A stretch of 64,000 bases of DNA, taken from contig CAVVAR010000011.1 in NCBI GenBank assembly GCA_963746315.1, positions 186,001 to 250,000 on the forward strand, given 5' to 3'. The position numbers and the translations under genes were made by a program. Positions within the stretch are counted from its first letter, which is position 1. The number at the start of each line of letters is the position of its first letter. This DNA is from Ga0077555 sp963746315 (lineage in GTDB: Bacteria; Pseudomonadota; Alphaproteobacteria; Rhizobiales; Hyphomicrobiaceae). Shown piece after piece: positions 41,970-51,663 of this stretch. Below the pieces are notes generated by a model. The model did not search any database. It was not told the origin of the DNA and worked only from the letters and a program-made list of their open reading frames with translations.

Positions 41970-44148
41970 CTATTCATAGGGATCGGCAAATGGGTCACGC
42001 ACATCGCCACCCTGATTTGCGCGTCCGGGTTCGCGTCCCGAGGTCTGCTCGCTGAGGATCGCCCGGACCTCAGCGACGGGGACACAGTAACGGTCGCGCT
42101 GCACATCGCGGACCTGGGAAAACTCCACTTTGGTCATCTGGGGCATGTGCTCCATATGCCCGAAGGGCACGTGAAGGCGCATCGCACCTGCGGTGACATT
42201 CTTCACCCAGATCGCAAACTCGGCATGATCGGCGAACTTGCGCATGCCTGAGATCATTTCGGGGCTGGTGTGCATCTCACTCGCGAAGGCCTTTGCGTCC
42301 TTGTCGCTGACACCACCCATGATCTTGATGGAGGTGTTGGCGGCAAACGAGGCCCTGATCTTCGAATCCAGCTGATCGAGGTACTGATGGGCAAGCGTCA
42401 TGGAGATGCGGTACTTGCGGGCCTGCTCCAGAATGAGCGCCAAGTTCTGGTCGCGGCCCTGAAAGTAGTCATTGGCTTCATCGATGTAGACGAAGGTCGC
42501 CAGGCGCTCCGGATTTCGGGATGCTCGCGCGCTCCAGCGCGGCCTGGGCGATCAGGGCGACAAAGAAGCGACCGAAGATTTCGGTGCCGCTCTGTTTGAG
42601 AAGGTCTTTTGACGTATTGATCAGGATGACCTTGCCGGCGTTCATCTCTTGCGACAGTCGCAGCTTGGTGTGGGGATAGGAGAACATGTGCTCAAACGTC
42701 TTGTTCTCGAGAATGCTCCATAGACGGCGGCGCACCTGAGTCTTGGTGGCGTTGAACTCGGGATTATTGAACTCGGTGTCGAAGAATGTTCGCGCGGTCG
42801 GGCTATCGAGCTTTGCGACGTACTCGGCGAAATTGCTCAGCCCATCCTTCTCCATGAGGCGGCGTAGGGTCTGGATGCTGGCACCGGGGATCGTCAGCAG
42901 GAGACGTGCGAGATAGCGGAAGATGACGCCCTGCTTCTGCGAGAGTTCGGCGCCCAGGAGGGAGTCGAAGATATAGTCGTAGAGCTCGAGAACGCCATTG
43001 AGGAGCCTCTCTTGCTCCAGTGGGGTTGGCGCATCGGTGTTCATGTCGAACATATTGAGCGCGACGGGATAGTCCAGATCCGTCGGGTCGATCAGCACCA
43101 GGCGATCACTCAGGGGGCCATCAGGTCCGAAGACGGCAAGACGCGAGATGTTGTCGATGAGATCTCCCTGGCTGTCGATGACCACCACACTGGCCCGTCC
43201 AGCGGCAACCTGGTCGAGGTCTTGTGCGATCAAGTGCTGGAAGAGCTGCGTCTTGCCGTGTCCTGTCCCGGCGATAACGTGCGTGTGCTCGAAGCGCGCT
43301 TCATCCGGCACGTCGACCGGGACGGGCGCCTGGAAGATCTTCAGGAACGGCGTATCCCAGAGATAAATCTCTGGTAGGTGCGGCACAGGCTCACGAGACT
43401 TGGAGGGGAGGATCAGTGGCTTCCTGGTGGTGGCGCGATCCTCCTCGCGAATGCCGCTGGCGGTAAATAGGTTGTCGTGGATCGTGGCGACGAGCGGCTC
43501 GAACAACCCATGTTGCGTCTCACTGTCATCTGCGATGGCGATCAGCAACCCTTCGACAGCAAGGGCCGGTTGATCGAGAACATCGGCAACTGTTGTTGAG
43601 AGATTAAAGGAGCCGCGTCGGTCCTGATCGGCCTTGAACATGCGGTCCGGCAAGTGCTTGAAGACCGCCACCCACATGGCGACGAAGCGATCGCACCACA
43701 GCTCGATGAGGTCGGGTGCATAGAGGAGAAAGTGACGCTTGCGCTCGAGATAGTTTCTGAGCGCGACGCCGTCCTCGAGGCTGAGCGGCACCTCCCAGTT
43801 GATGGTGGGAAAGCCGAAGAAAATCTCTTGCGACAAGAGATCAACGGCGGTTTCGGCAACATGTTCGATCAGCGTATCGCTTACCGCCGGCGCACCTGTG
43901 CGAACAAAGACCTGGGCGGCGGCCATGACCGCCGTTCGCTGCAAGCACTCGGGCTCGGCGAACTTCGAGCGCTCATGCACGTCCTGGAGCTTGGTATAAA
44001 GCGCCTTGAGTTGCCTGAGTTCCGGTTCCCGGCCTTCCTTGGCAATGGTCACGGAATTCCAGAGCGCGTGGCGTTCGGCGTCGCGCAACATTTCTCTGCA
44101 CAGCGCGTTGGATTCGGCAAACAGCTGGCGCAGCGTTGAGATGCCCAT
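41970..44148 (-). pseudogene. VirD4/TraG/HerA-like P-loop ATPase, module B, broken by one frameshift
   Basis: The first 556 codons from ATG 44148 hold a helical N-domain, TPFLKIFQAPVPV and Walker A (GTGHGKTQ, 294-301). After AALERASIPKS the frame is lost. Removing one G of the GG at about 42509-42510 restores ERLATFVYIDEANDYF (Walker B) and runs through LILEQARKYRISMTLAHQYLDQLDSKI to the stop at 41970. The repaired protein would be 725 residues, against 722 for module A. Either a recent inactivating insertion, a sequencing error, or (less likely) programmed frameshifting. It belongs with 44158-47304 in one operon. Confidence 0.75.
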
Positions 44149-44157
44149 GACGTGCCC

Positions 44158-44709
44158 CTAAAGCTCGAGGACTTCCTCGCCGCCAAACCAGGACGCGGTC
44201 CGCAGGATGTTGGCGAAGAGCTCGGCTGCGACACGGATGTCGCGTTCGACCTGGAGGACCTCGAGGATATCCTTGCACTTGACCGATCGGCCCTTGGTCA
44301 GATCGTCGACGGTGATCTGCCACCGGGACCGCGTGATCCACAGCCAGAAGAGCCGCCATAGAGCCAAGAGGACATTGAAGGAGAGCTTCAGCTCGAGGTC
44401 CTTCTGATAGAGAACGGTCTTGCCGAACCGATAGTGACCGATCGCCTGCAGCGCATCGGGCGACAGCTCGGCGATGAAGTGGACATTGAACTGCACGCCG
44501 CGAACCAGCCCCTTGGCCTGGCTGCGGCGGATCTTCAGCCGGATCTGATCAAGGCCTTTGCGCATCACCGGCTCGTTGGGTGACAGGCGATCGGTTTCGA
44601 TCGACCGAGGTCGATCAGGCAGCGGCGGCGGTGTCATCTCGCGGGTGTTGGTGAACTGGGAAAATCGCGCCTTGAGACGCTCGCGATCATCAATGGCGCT
44701 GTCAGACAT
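44158..44709 (-). CDS. Unknown module B protein
   Basis: 183 residues from ATG 44709 (GTGAGGAGCAGCCCT upstream). A charged N-terminus with a PPPLPDRP stretch is followed by GVQFNVHFIAELSPDALQAIGHYRFGKTVLYQKD and an amphipathic/hydrophobic stretch LSFNVLLALWRLFWLWITRSRW, perhaps membrane-associated. The last third has DLTKGRSVKCKDILEVLQVERDIRVAAELF, which may be an HTH-like or ferritin-like helical pair. I do not recognise the family. It is flanked by 8-11 nt gaps, so it is part of the operon; module A has no counterpart. Confidence 0.6.
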   Translation of the reverse strand: MSDSAIDDRERLKARFSQFTNTREMTPPPLPDRPRSIETDRLSPNEPVMRKGLDQIRLKIRRSQAKGLVRGVQFNVHFIAELSPDALQAIGHYRFGKTVLYQKDLELKLSFNVLLALWRLFWLWITRSRWQITVDDLTKGRSVKCKDILEVLQVERDIRVAAELFANILRTASWFGGEEVLEL

Positions 44710-44720
44710 AGGGCTGCTCC

Positions 44721-45920
44721 TCACTGGCTGGCTTCGAGAATGGCGCGCCGGACATCGGTCGGCATGTGTCCTGTCAGCGCGAAAGTCCTAACAGCACCCG
44801 CATCTGCGGTTGGGGCGGACTGGTCGGGTTCAAAGACGGGTGGATCGGGCCGAGCCAGCGAGAAAGGGGTTCGATGGCGCATGACATAAAGCGTGCCGGC
44901 ACCAACACCGCAGAGCGTGATCATGCCGAGCACGACCAACCCCATCGCGCCGCCCGATCCGGCATCTGCGCTTCCGAAAAAGTTGGCGACCTGCTCACGC
45001 ATCGGCGCGAGCTCGCGATCCCGCCGTTCAAAAAAGGCGATATCAGATGCGCGGACCTGCGCGTGGGTAGCGGCTGACTTGCAGGCTTTGCGCTCGCCAT
45101 CCGCACAGCGCTTGCGCAATCGGGCATACTCACGGATCTCGGCTTGGCGCTGCTCCTCGCGCGCGCGGCGCTGACGTTCCGCTAGCTGCAGTTGGCTTCG
45201 CCGCTGTTCGAGATCTGGGATGGCACTTTCGTTGAGGTGGCGGTTGTTGAGGGCCGCGTCACAAGCCGCAATGGATCCTGAGTGACAGGACCGCTGGTTT
45301 CGGCGGAACGCGGCGAGCTCTTCCTGCCGTTGCCGCTCTCGCGATTGTCGCTCCAGCTCTTCTTCCCTCAGGCGGTCGCGATGCCTTTCGAGGTCCGATA
45401 TCGCGGTCTCGTCCAGGCGCCGTTCGTTGATCGCCGCATCGCAGGCGGAGATGGATCCGGCATAACAGGCGCGCTGGCTGTGGCGTGATGCGGCCAGTAT
45501 CTCTTGGTCTTGATCGGCCCGCCGAAGCCAGCTCTGCAGGTTCCTGCGGTCAGGGTCGCTGAGGTACGGATAGGCGAGCGCGGCCCGGCAGGCCGCGCGA
45601 TCCATTTTCTGGCAGGCATAGAAGTTGCGCTCATAGGCTGGCCGGAGCTCGGCCGCATGGCGCATGCGGGCAATGTCGGCCCGGGCCTGGTTGGTGAGAT
45701 TGGGGAACCCCGCGGCGCGGTCGCACGCCGCGACATCGCCGGCGGCACAGGCCTCCCACAAGGGACGCAGCCGCTTCAACTGCTTTCGTTGGGTCTCATG
45801 CTCGATCTGCCGGCCGATCTCGCCGAGGATCGTCGAAAAGAGCTGGCTGGGGTCAGCCGAAAGAGCCGGCGAAGCGCCCATGGCGAGCATGATAGAAAGG
45901 AGTGCGCTTAAGAATTGCAT
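44721..45920 (-). CDS. Secreted/membrane Cys-repeat protein, module B
   Basis: 399 residues. Signal peptide (LSALLSIMLAMGASPALSADP) and five repeats of C-x7-C: CAAGDVAAC, CQKMDRAAC, CYAGSISAC, CHSGSIAAC, CADGERKAC, each followed by an Ala and a helix with a D/S-I-x2-L/F-E-x-R end. Two of the repeats are almost identical over 55 residues. Near the C-terminus is a transmembrane helix (GGAMGLVVLGMITLCGVGAGTLYVM) and a short cytoplasmic tail. The pattern resembles Sel1/TPR-like helical pairs locked by disulfides in the periplasm. It is related to 4580-6547. Confidence 0.7.
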   Translation of the reverse strand: MQFLSALLSIMLAMGASPALSADPSQLFSTILGEIGRQIEHETQRKQLKRLRPLWEACAAGDVAACDRAAGFPNLTNQARADIARMRHAAELRPAYERNFYACQKMDRAACRAALAYPYLSDPDRRNLQSWLRRADQDQEILAASRHSQRACYAGSISACDAAINERRLDETAISDLERHRDRLREEELERQSRERQRQEELAAFRRNQRSCHSGSIAACDAALNNRHLNESAIPDLEQRRSQLQLAERQRRAREEQRQAEIREYARLRKRCADGERKACKSAATHAQVRASDIAFFERRDRELAPMREQVANFFGSADAGSGGAMGLVVLGMITLCGVGAGTLYVMRHRTPFSLARPDPPVFEPDQSAPTADAGAVRTFALTGHMPTDVRRAILEASQ

Positions 45921-46029
45921 AGTCGTTCAATCCCGAGTTGGCGAACGGTAGGTTCACGTCTCGAGTCCGATCAACGTGCTTGATGAGGTTGCGCACAGGA
46001 AATGCGCTGGACAGCAGGCCAACATGGCG

Positions 46030-47304
46030 TCAACTCGACTGCGCGAAGAACTCAGAGATGTGCGTCTCAACGCGCTGACGCTCATGGCCGAAGCGGAGGC
46101 TGCTGTGACGCTTGAGACGCTCGGCTCGGGTGTGGAAGGGAAGCGGCGGCGGGTAGCAGTCGAGGCCGAACGATCGGGTGGGGACGCCGTCTTCGAGAAT
46201 CGAAGCCGTGGCTTTGTGATTGGCTTGGCCCTTCAAGGCTGCGGGATTGGCGATGTCGAGTTGGCGAGCCAGCAATGGCGCATCCTCGGCGCCGACACGG
46301 AAGCACACGATCGAACCCACGTTGCCGAAGACCGCATCGCGGAGCGGGTCTGGCACTTGCGCCAGATACTGATGCGCAAGTGTGAGGGTGAGGCCATACT
46401 TGCGGGCCTCCGAAAGAATGAGCCCGAAACCGCTGGTCACAAAGTTCTGGAACTCGTCGACATAGAGATGAAAGGGGCGCCGATCCGCTTCGGGGATGTC
46501 GCGACGGGAGAGTGCTGCTTGCGCGATCGCGGTCACCAGGAGCGCACCCAGAAGATGCGACGGGCCCTCGCCGAGCGCACCTTTCGAAAGGCTGGCGACA
46601 AGCACGCGGCTGTCATCCATCATGAAGCGGAGATCAAAACCGGATTTGGGTTGGGAGATGATATTGCGGATGGCCGGTGTCATGAGCACACGGCCGATCT
46701 TATTGAGAACGGGGGCGATGGCTTCCTCGCGAAAGCGCGGTGGATACGCCGCATACTCCAGCGTCCAGAAGGCCCGCACGACAGGATCGGCGAGGTGGTG
46801 CAGACAGCGCGCGCGGAACCCGTCATCCTGCAACAGGCGTGGCAGATAAAGGAGCGTCGCCCCGGGCACATCCATGAGCGTACGAACGGCGTGCGCGAAG
46901 ATGTGCTCGAGCCGCGGTCCCCACGAATCCGGCCAGATGGCGCGGAAGGCGGCAACAACGCCATCCGCGACCAGAGGCCTATGGTCCTCCGGCAACCGGG
47001 CCAGAAGATTGAAGCCGATCGGTCTGCCGAGATCCGACGGATCGAACCACACGAGATCGTCGCCACGGCGGCGCGGGAGCAGGCCGACGGCCGCATCTGC
47101 CAGATCGCCGTGCGGATCGAGGAGGGCAACCCCGCGACCGGTCGCAAGATCCTGCGCAATGAGGTTGAGCAGAAGCGTGGATTTGCCGGTGCCGGTTTGG
47201 CCGACGATATAGAGATGTCGCGCCCGGCCGGCAGGGGAGAGACCGACCGGTCCGTGAACCCGGTTGCCAAGATAGAGCGTGTTGTGAAAATCGATCTGCC
47301 TCAT
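46030..47304 (-). CDS. HerA/TraG-like ATPase, second ATPase of module B
   Basis: 424 residues. GRARHLYIVGQTGTGKSTLL holds Walker A (35-42); then GVALLDPHGDLADA, WFDPSDLGRPIGFNLL, HLYVDEFQNF (Walker B) and LTLAHQYLAQVPDPLRDAVFGNVGSIVCFRVG. These are the marks of the TraM-recognition/VirD4-like clade often annotated as type IV secretory DNA transfer proteins. It lacks an N-terminal membrane anchor. It is the first gene of the module B operon; the next starts 109 nt later. Module A has no second ATPase. Confidence 0.85.
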   Translation of the reverse strand: MRQIDFHNTLYLGNRVHGPVGLSPAGRARHLYIVGQTGTGKSTLLLNLIAQDLATGRGVALLDPHGDLADAAVGLLPRRRGDDLVWFDPSDLGRPIGFNLLARLPEDHRPLVADGVVAAFRAIWPDSWGPRLEHIFAHAVRTLMDVPGATLLYLPRLLQDDGFRARCLHHLADPVVRAFWTLEYAAYPPRFREEAIAPVLNKIGRVLMTPAIRNIISQPKSGFDLRFMMDDSRVLVASLSKGALGEGPSHLLGALLVTAIAQAALSRRDIPEADRRPFHLYVDEFQNFVTSGFGLILSEARKYGLTLTLAHQYLAQVPDPLRDAVFGNVGSIVCFRVGAEDAPLLARQLDIANPAALKGQANHKATASILEDGVPTRSFGLDCYPPPLPFHTRAERLKRHSSLRFGHERQRVETHISEFFAQSS

Positions 47305-47559
47305 GGACCCAGGCGAGCCACGGCATCGCTCGACCAGTTACGCGCTCGGCGGACCGATCTATGGCGCATGAGTGTTGGCGACATGGACCAACGCGCGGCG
47401 GACTCGGGGCGAGGCATGAAGGTGTCTGCCTATCACCAAGCCTTGTTCTACCGTTCCACCCGCTTACCGGGGCTCGCCTCGACGCGTGTGCGAGCGTGGC
47501 AACATTATTCTAACAGACCGCCAGCCTCAGGCTTCGGCACCGATCAGCAATCAGTCCAT

Positions 47560-48248
47560 CTAGACCATCATGTCCGCTGGGGATACGGGTCACCGGCTGG
47601 GTGACCCGCCCCGACGTGTCGACTAAGGCGCGGAAGCGCAACGGGGATTGCTTCGCATGAGCGTGGCAGAGCCCCAGACACGGGGAGCGGATCATGACGG
47701 AGACTACCATTTTCGTTGGCCTGGACGTCCACAAGAAGACGATCGCGGTGGCAACGGTCGCGGCTCATGCGTCAGCATCGGTGCAGTTTTTCGGCACCAT
47801 TGCCAATACGCCCGAGGCGATCCGGTCGATGCTGAGGAAGCTCGGCAAGGGCGGCCAGAAGCTGCATCTCACCTACGAGGCCGGGCCGCTGGGCTACAAC
47901 CTCTATCGGCTGTCTACGGGCCTCGGCCATCGCTGCGATATCGTGGCGCCGTCGCTGATCCCGAGGAAGGCCGGCGACAAGATCAAGACCGACCGGCGCG
48001 ATGCCATGATGCTGGCCCAACTGCTGCGGGCCGGCCAGCTGACCGAGGTGTGGGTTCCGGATGAAGCGCACGAGGCGATGCGGGACCTTGTGCGCATGCG
48101 GGCCCAGGCGACCAAGGACCAACGCAAGACGCGGCAGCAGTTGCTGAGCTTCCTGCTGCGGCTTGGCCGGACCTTTCCCGGCGCGCACTGGACCAAGGCG
48201 CACCGCCGCTGGCTTGGCGAGCTGAAGTTCGCGCATGCCGCGCAGCAT
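47560..48248 (+). mobile_element. IS110-family element, 3'-truncated copy
   Basis: From CTAGACCATCATGTCCGCTG onward the DNA is nearly identical to 56795-57484, including the subterminal stem GGGTCAC/GTGACCC whose loop differs between copies. The copy stops at 48248, where an IS3 begins. The two IS110 copies lie in direct orientation about 9.2 kb apart. Confidence 0.85.
47694..48248 (+). pseudogene. IS110-family transposase, N-terminal half
   Basis: MTETTIFVGLDVHKKTIAVATV, LTYEAGPLGYNLYRLS, IKTDRRDAMMLAQLLRAGQL: the DEDD domain is present, but the C-terminal transposase_20 domain is missing because the frame ends at AAQH, where the IS3 was inserted. The intact version is 56931-58064. Confidence 0.88.
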
Positions 48249-48310
48249 TGATCCTCCCCCCTTGAAGTGGTCCGCCCTGAAGTATGGGAATGTTCCCGAG
48301 GAGGACCACA

Positions 48311-48586
48311 ATGCCGAAGAAGAGACACAAGCCCGAAGAGATCGTCGCGAAGCTGCGGCAGGTTGATGTGCTGACGGCGCAAGGCAAGGCCGTCGCCGAT
48401 GCGATCCGCTCGATCGGGGTCACCGAGGTGACTTACTATCGTTGGAAGAACGAGTACGGCGGGTTGAAAACCGACCAGGTCAGGCGGTTGAAGGAGCTGG
48501 AGCAGGAGAACGCTCGGCTGAGGCGAGCGGTATCCGACCTGACGCTGGACAAGCTGATCCTGCAAGAGGCTGCAAGGGGAAACTGA
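48311..48586 (+). CDS. IS3-family transposase OrfA
   Basis: 91 residues: KPEEIVAKLRQVDVLTAQGKAVADAIRSIGVTEVTYYRWKNEYGGL (HTH_8-like) and a leucine-zipper LKELEQENARLRRAVSDLTLDKLIL. Typical OrfA of the IS407 group. OrfB follows by frameshift near the 3' end. Confidence 0.9.
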   Translation: MPKKRHKPEEIVAKLRQVDVLTAQGKAVADAIRSIGVTEVTYYRWKNEYGGLKTDQVRRLKELEQENARLRRAVSDLTLDKLILQEAARGN

Positions 48587-49348
48587 TAAGCCCCGCGCGT
48601 CGGCGTGCCACCATCGAGCACGTCCGACGCACACTTGCCGTCTCCGAGCGCCGGGCTTGCAAGGCGCTCGGCCAGCACCGTTCGACACAGCGCAAGACAC
48701 CCAGGGGACGCGACGACGAGGCTGCACTGACGGCCGACATTGTCGCTCTCGCCCGGCAATACGGCCGCTACGGCTATCGCAAGATCGCGGAGCTGCTGAG
48801 AGCTTGGCCTGGCTGGGTGGTCAACGACAAGCGTGTCGAACGGATCTGGCGGCAAGAGGGGCTGAAGGTGCCAGCGAAACAACCCAAGCGTGGCCGGTTA
48901 TGGCTGGCCGACGGCTCGTGCGTGCGGTTGCGGGCCGAACACCGTGACCACGTGTGGTCCTACGACTTCGTGGAAGATCGCACGCACGATGGTCGGAAAT
49001 ACCGCCTGCTCAACGTGGTCGACGAGTTCACCCATGAATGCCTGGCGATCCGCGTGTCGCGACGACTGAAGTCGATCGACGTCATCGACGTTCTGTCGGA
49101 CCTCTTCATCCTACGCGGTGTGCCGGGACACATTCGTTCAGACAATGGCCCAGAGTTCATCGCCAAGTCGGTGCGGGCGTGGATCACGGCGGTCGGGGCC
49201 AAGACCGCCTACATCGCGCCGGGTAGTCCGTGGGAGAATGGCTATGTCGAGAGCTTCAACGCCCGGATGCGTGATGAGTTGCTCAATGGCGAAATCTTCT
49301 ACTCGTTGAAGGAGGCGCAAATCATCATTGAGAGCTGGCGGTGCCATT
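48577..49348 (+). pseudogene. IS3-family transposase OrfB, 5' part
   Basis: KLISPARRRATIEHVRRTLAVSERRACKALGQHRST, YGRYGYRKIAELLR, VWSYDFVEDRTHDGRKYRLLNVVDEF (first Asp), IRSDNGPEFIAKSVRAW (second Asp) and SPWENGYVESFNARMRDELL (Glu). The frame stops at IIESWRCH, where the recombinase cassette begins. The catalytic residues are all here but the last 50 residues are displaced to 52023. Confidence 0.88.
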
Positions 49349-49376
49349 AGAATCCTGCATCACAACACCCATCTGT

Positions 49377-51449
49377 CTATGTCGTTGGAGGGAAGAGGTT
49401 TTGTTGATCGGGATGGGGTCCCGTGGGGTGTTTTGCCCCGCGCTTTGCCCGTTCGAGTAGCAGTCTTGCCGCAGGGCCGGCGATTTCCGATCGGGCGAAG
49501 ATCCACGGACCTTCAGGCAACGGGTGAACGGCGTCGATCTGCTTGGCTTCGGCTGCGAGGCGAAGCGTCTTGGCGCTGATGCCCAGGAGCGCCGCGGCCT
49601 TGGTCAGATTGAGCCACTGTTCGATACCATCAGCAGCAGCGCGGTAGACCGGGATCTTATGATGGCACCGCAGCGACGTGACGCGCTCGCGCGTCCATCG
49701 ATTGCCGTGCCCGGTCGTCAGCTTGTTGCGGTTGAGAACGCCGGCGATGAGATCGTCATTGGCGATCAGGACCAGCTGCCGAATGGCTTCGATGATATCG
49801 AGTGGTGTGCTGTTGCGCTGCCCGCGTCGGCGCCGTGGCAAACGCAATTCCGTATGCACGCCGCCCATCCAATGAATGAGAAGCACGATCTCGGCAGCTT
49901 CAGTATCTACGTCGGCGATCACCTCGCTGATCACCGTTCGCACGATACGCTTCTTGAGTCGTGGATCGGTCTTCGGCGCCGACCAGACCGACTTCAGGTC
50001 ATCAGCCAGAGTCGCAAACGAAAGTGGTGCCGCCTCCGAGATGGGCGGCCTTGCCCTCTCGTGCTCTTCCAGCTTGGCTTCGACCTCGGCAACATGTGTA
50101 AGTGCCTTGTTCCAGCGTGCCTCCAACTCCGCTGCAACCAGGCGATTCGCAGGATCTGCGGCATCGTATTGCCGAAAGGTGCGGTCAGCCGCATATCTTG
50201 CAGCCTGCAGATCACGAAGCACTGCATCGCGAACCTGATCGCGCCGGTTTGCAGCTTCTGCCTCGGCTGAGCGGGCCGCAGCCACCGCGCCGGGCTCAAC
50301 GACCTGCAGGAGTGCGCTCTCGATGGCGTCATCGACGCGCAACCCACCGAAGGCAATGCAGCGCGGCTCGCCATTGTCGAGGCGGCCTCGATGGCAGGCA
50401 TAGCGTGGGATATCGTGCTTCGCGCCGGTATAGCGAACGGTCAGCTTGCGGCCGCACCGGCGGCAGCGCACAAGTCCGGCAAGCAGGGCATCGCCGTGCT
50501 TGGGTGCACCGTGATGCCGGCTCGTTGGGACATTCTCGCTCACCATCTTGCGGATCGCCTCCGCGCGCTCCCAATCCACATAACCCTCGTGGCTTCCGGG
50601 CTTCAGTGCCAGCCACTCAGCACGAGGCTTGCGGCGAGTGCGTCCACGATTGCCTGAAGCCGCATAGCCCCCGCCGGTGCCGGTCTTACCATAGGCGTAG
50701 GCACCACCGTAGATGGGGTTGGCGATCATCCGGTGGATGGTGGCATAGCAGGGCCTGCGCCAAACAACATAGCCATTATTACGCTTGGTGGGCAGATCAA
50801 GCCTGTGCTCCAAGAACCACAACAGCGCCTGCCGCACAGTGCCGAGTTCAGCGACCTTGTCGAACACGAGCGTGATAGCAGCTTGTACGCGCTGATCCGG
50901 ATCCTTCTCGAGCCGATCGCCGCTCTTGATAAAGCCGACCGGTGCGGCGACGACAAGCTCTCCGCGTCGCGCCTTCTCGTATCGTGCCGACAATGATCTC
51001 TGGCGAAGTAGATCGAGTTCATATTCGTTCAGGCTGCCCTTCAGCCCCAGCAGCAGCCGATCGTTACCCTGGCGTGGCGCATAGACCGTCTCCTGATCGA
51101 TCAAGACCGTATCGACGACGCGGCACATCTCGATGAGTTGCTGCCAGTCGCGACTGTTGCGGGCGAAACGCGACACTTCCCGGGCTGCAACCGCTCCCAC
51201 CTTGCCCAGGCAGACCTCGGCCACCATGCGATCGAATCCGGTGCGGATGACGCCGCCGGCTGCGGAGCGGCCGAGGTCGTCGTCGACCGTCTCGATCTGC
51301 GACCAGCCGAGCGTCGCGATGCGATCGCGCATGGCATATTGCAGTTTGCTACTCTCCCGATTGTGCAAGACTTGGTGGGCTGAGGACTGACGCACATAAA
51401 GGATCGCCTTGCGCTCGAGATGATGCGGTCCGATCTTGTCAGACATCAT
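49377..51449 (-). CDS. Large serine recombinase
   Basis: 690 residues. The catalytic domain: ILYVRQSSAHQVLHN with the nucleophile Ser in RQSS, GRSAAGGVIRTGFDRMVAEV, AREVSRFARNSRDWQQLIEMC. The Recombinase domain: GFIKSGDRLEKDPDQRVQAAITLVF. The zinc ribbon: LVRCRRCGRKLTVRY ... YACHRG. A coiled-coil motif lies near 430-480. The C-terminus TKAAALLGISAKTLRLAAEAKQIDAVHPL is an added HTH. Such enzymes integrate DNA at short att sites. The cassette lies inside an IS3 orfB and the gene appears intact. Confidence 0.93.
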   Translation of the reverse strand: MMSDKIGPHHLERKAILYVRQSSAHQVLHNRESSKLQYAMRDRIATLGWSQIETVDDDLGRSAAGGVIRTGFDRMVAEVCLGKVGAVAAREVSRFARNSRDWQQLIEMCRVVDTVLIDQETVYAPRQGNDRLLLGLKGSLNEYELDLLRQRSLSARYEKARRGELVVAAPVGFIKSGDRLEKDPDQRVQAAITLVFDKVAELGTVRQALLWFLEHRLDLPTKRNNGYVVWRRPCYATIHRMIANPIYGGAYAYGKTGTGGGYAASGNRGRTRRKPRAEWLALKPGSHEGYVDWERAEAIRKMVSENVPTSRHHGAPKHGDALLAGLVRCRRCGRKLTVRYTGAKHDIPRYACHRGRLDNGEPRCIAFGGLRVDDAIESALLQVVEPGAVAAARSAEAEAANRRDQVRDAVLRDLQAARYAADRTFRQYDAADPANRLVAAELEARWNKALTHVAEVEAKLEEHERARPPISEAAPLSFATLADDLKSVWSAPKTDPRLKKRIVRTVISEVIADVDTEAAEIVLLIHWMGGVHTELRLPRRRRGQRNSTPLDIIEAIRQLVLIANDDLIAGVLNRNKLTTGHGNRWTRERVTSLRCHHKIPVYRAAADGIEQWLNLTKAAALLGISAKTLRLAAEAKQIDAVHPLPEGPWIFARSEIAGPAARLLLERAKRGAKHPTGPHPDQQNLFPPTT

Positions 51450-51663
51450 GATCGGCCTCCTCCCGCTGCGGTCGATGATCGCCGCCCGTGTGCTCGAGGA
51501 TCAAGCGAGACATCAGCTTCGTCAGTGACCGGCGCGTCACCTCCGGCAGCGTCCGCCACGCCGGCGCTTCGATTGCACTTTCGGCGCTTGGGGGCGCGAA
51601 CAGATCGAACTGTCGCTCCCTGCCCGGTGAGACCTGATGTTGGCTGCGCATTCGTCGCATTGG
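51439..51663 (-). CDS. Small recombinase-associated protein
   Basis: 74 residues from ATG 51663: MRRMRSQHQVSPGRERQFDLFAPP, then APAWRTLPEVTRRSLTKLMSRLILEHTGGD. It overlaps the recombinase start by 11 nt, so translation is coupled. The TLP-x3-R-x3-L-x-LM-x-RLI pattern is commonly seen just before such recombinases, probably a helical DNA- or protein-binding accessory factor. Function is not established. Confidence 0.6.
   Translation of the reverse strand, partial: PMRRMRSQHQVSPGRERQFDLFAPPSAESAIEAPAWRTLPEVTRRSLTKLMSRLILEHTGGDHRPQREEADHDV

Noticed and set aside
45976..47604. A 542-codon plus-strand frame opposite the second module B ATPase
   Set aside because: Antisense shadow of the HerA/TraG-like gene; no motif and no start signal.
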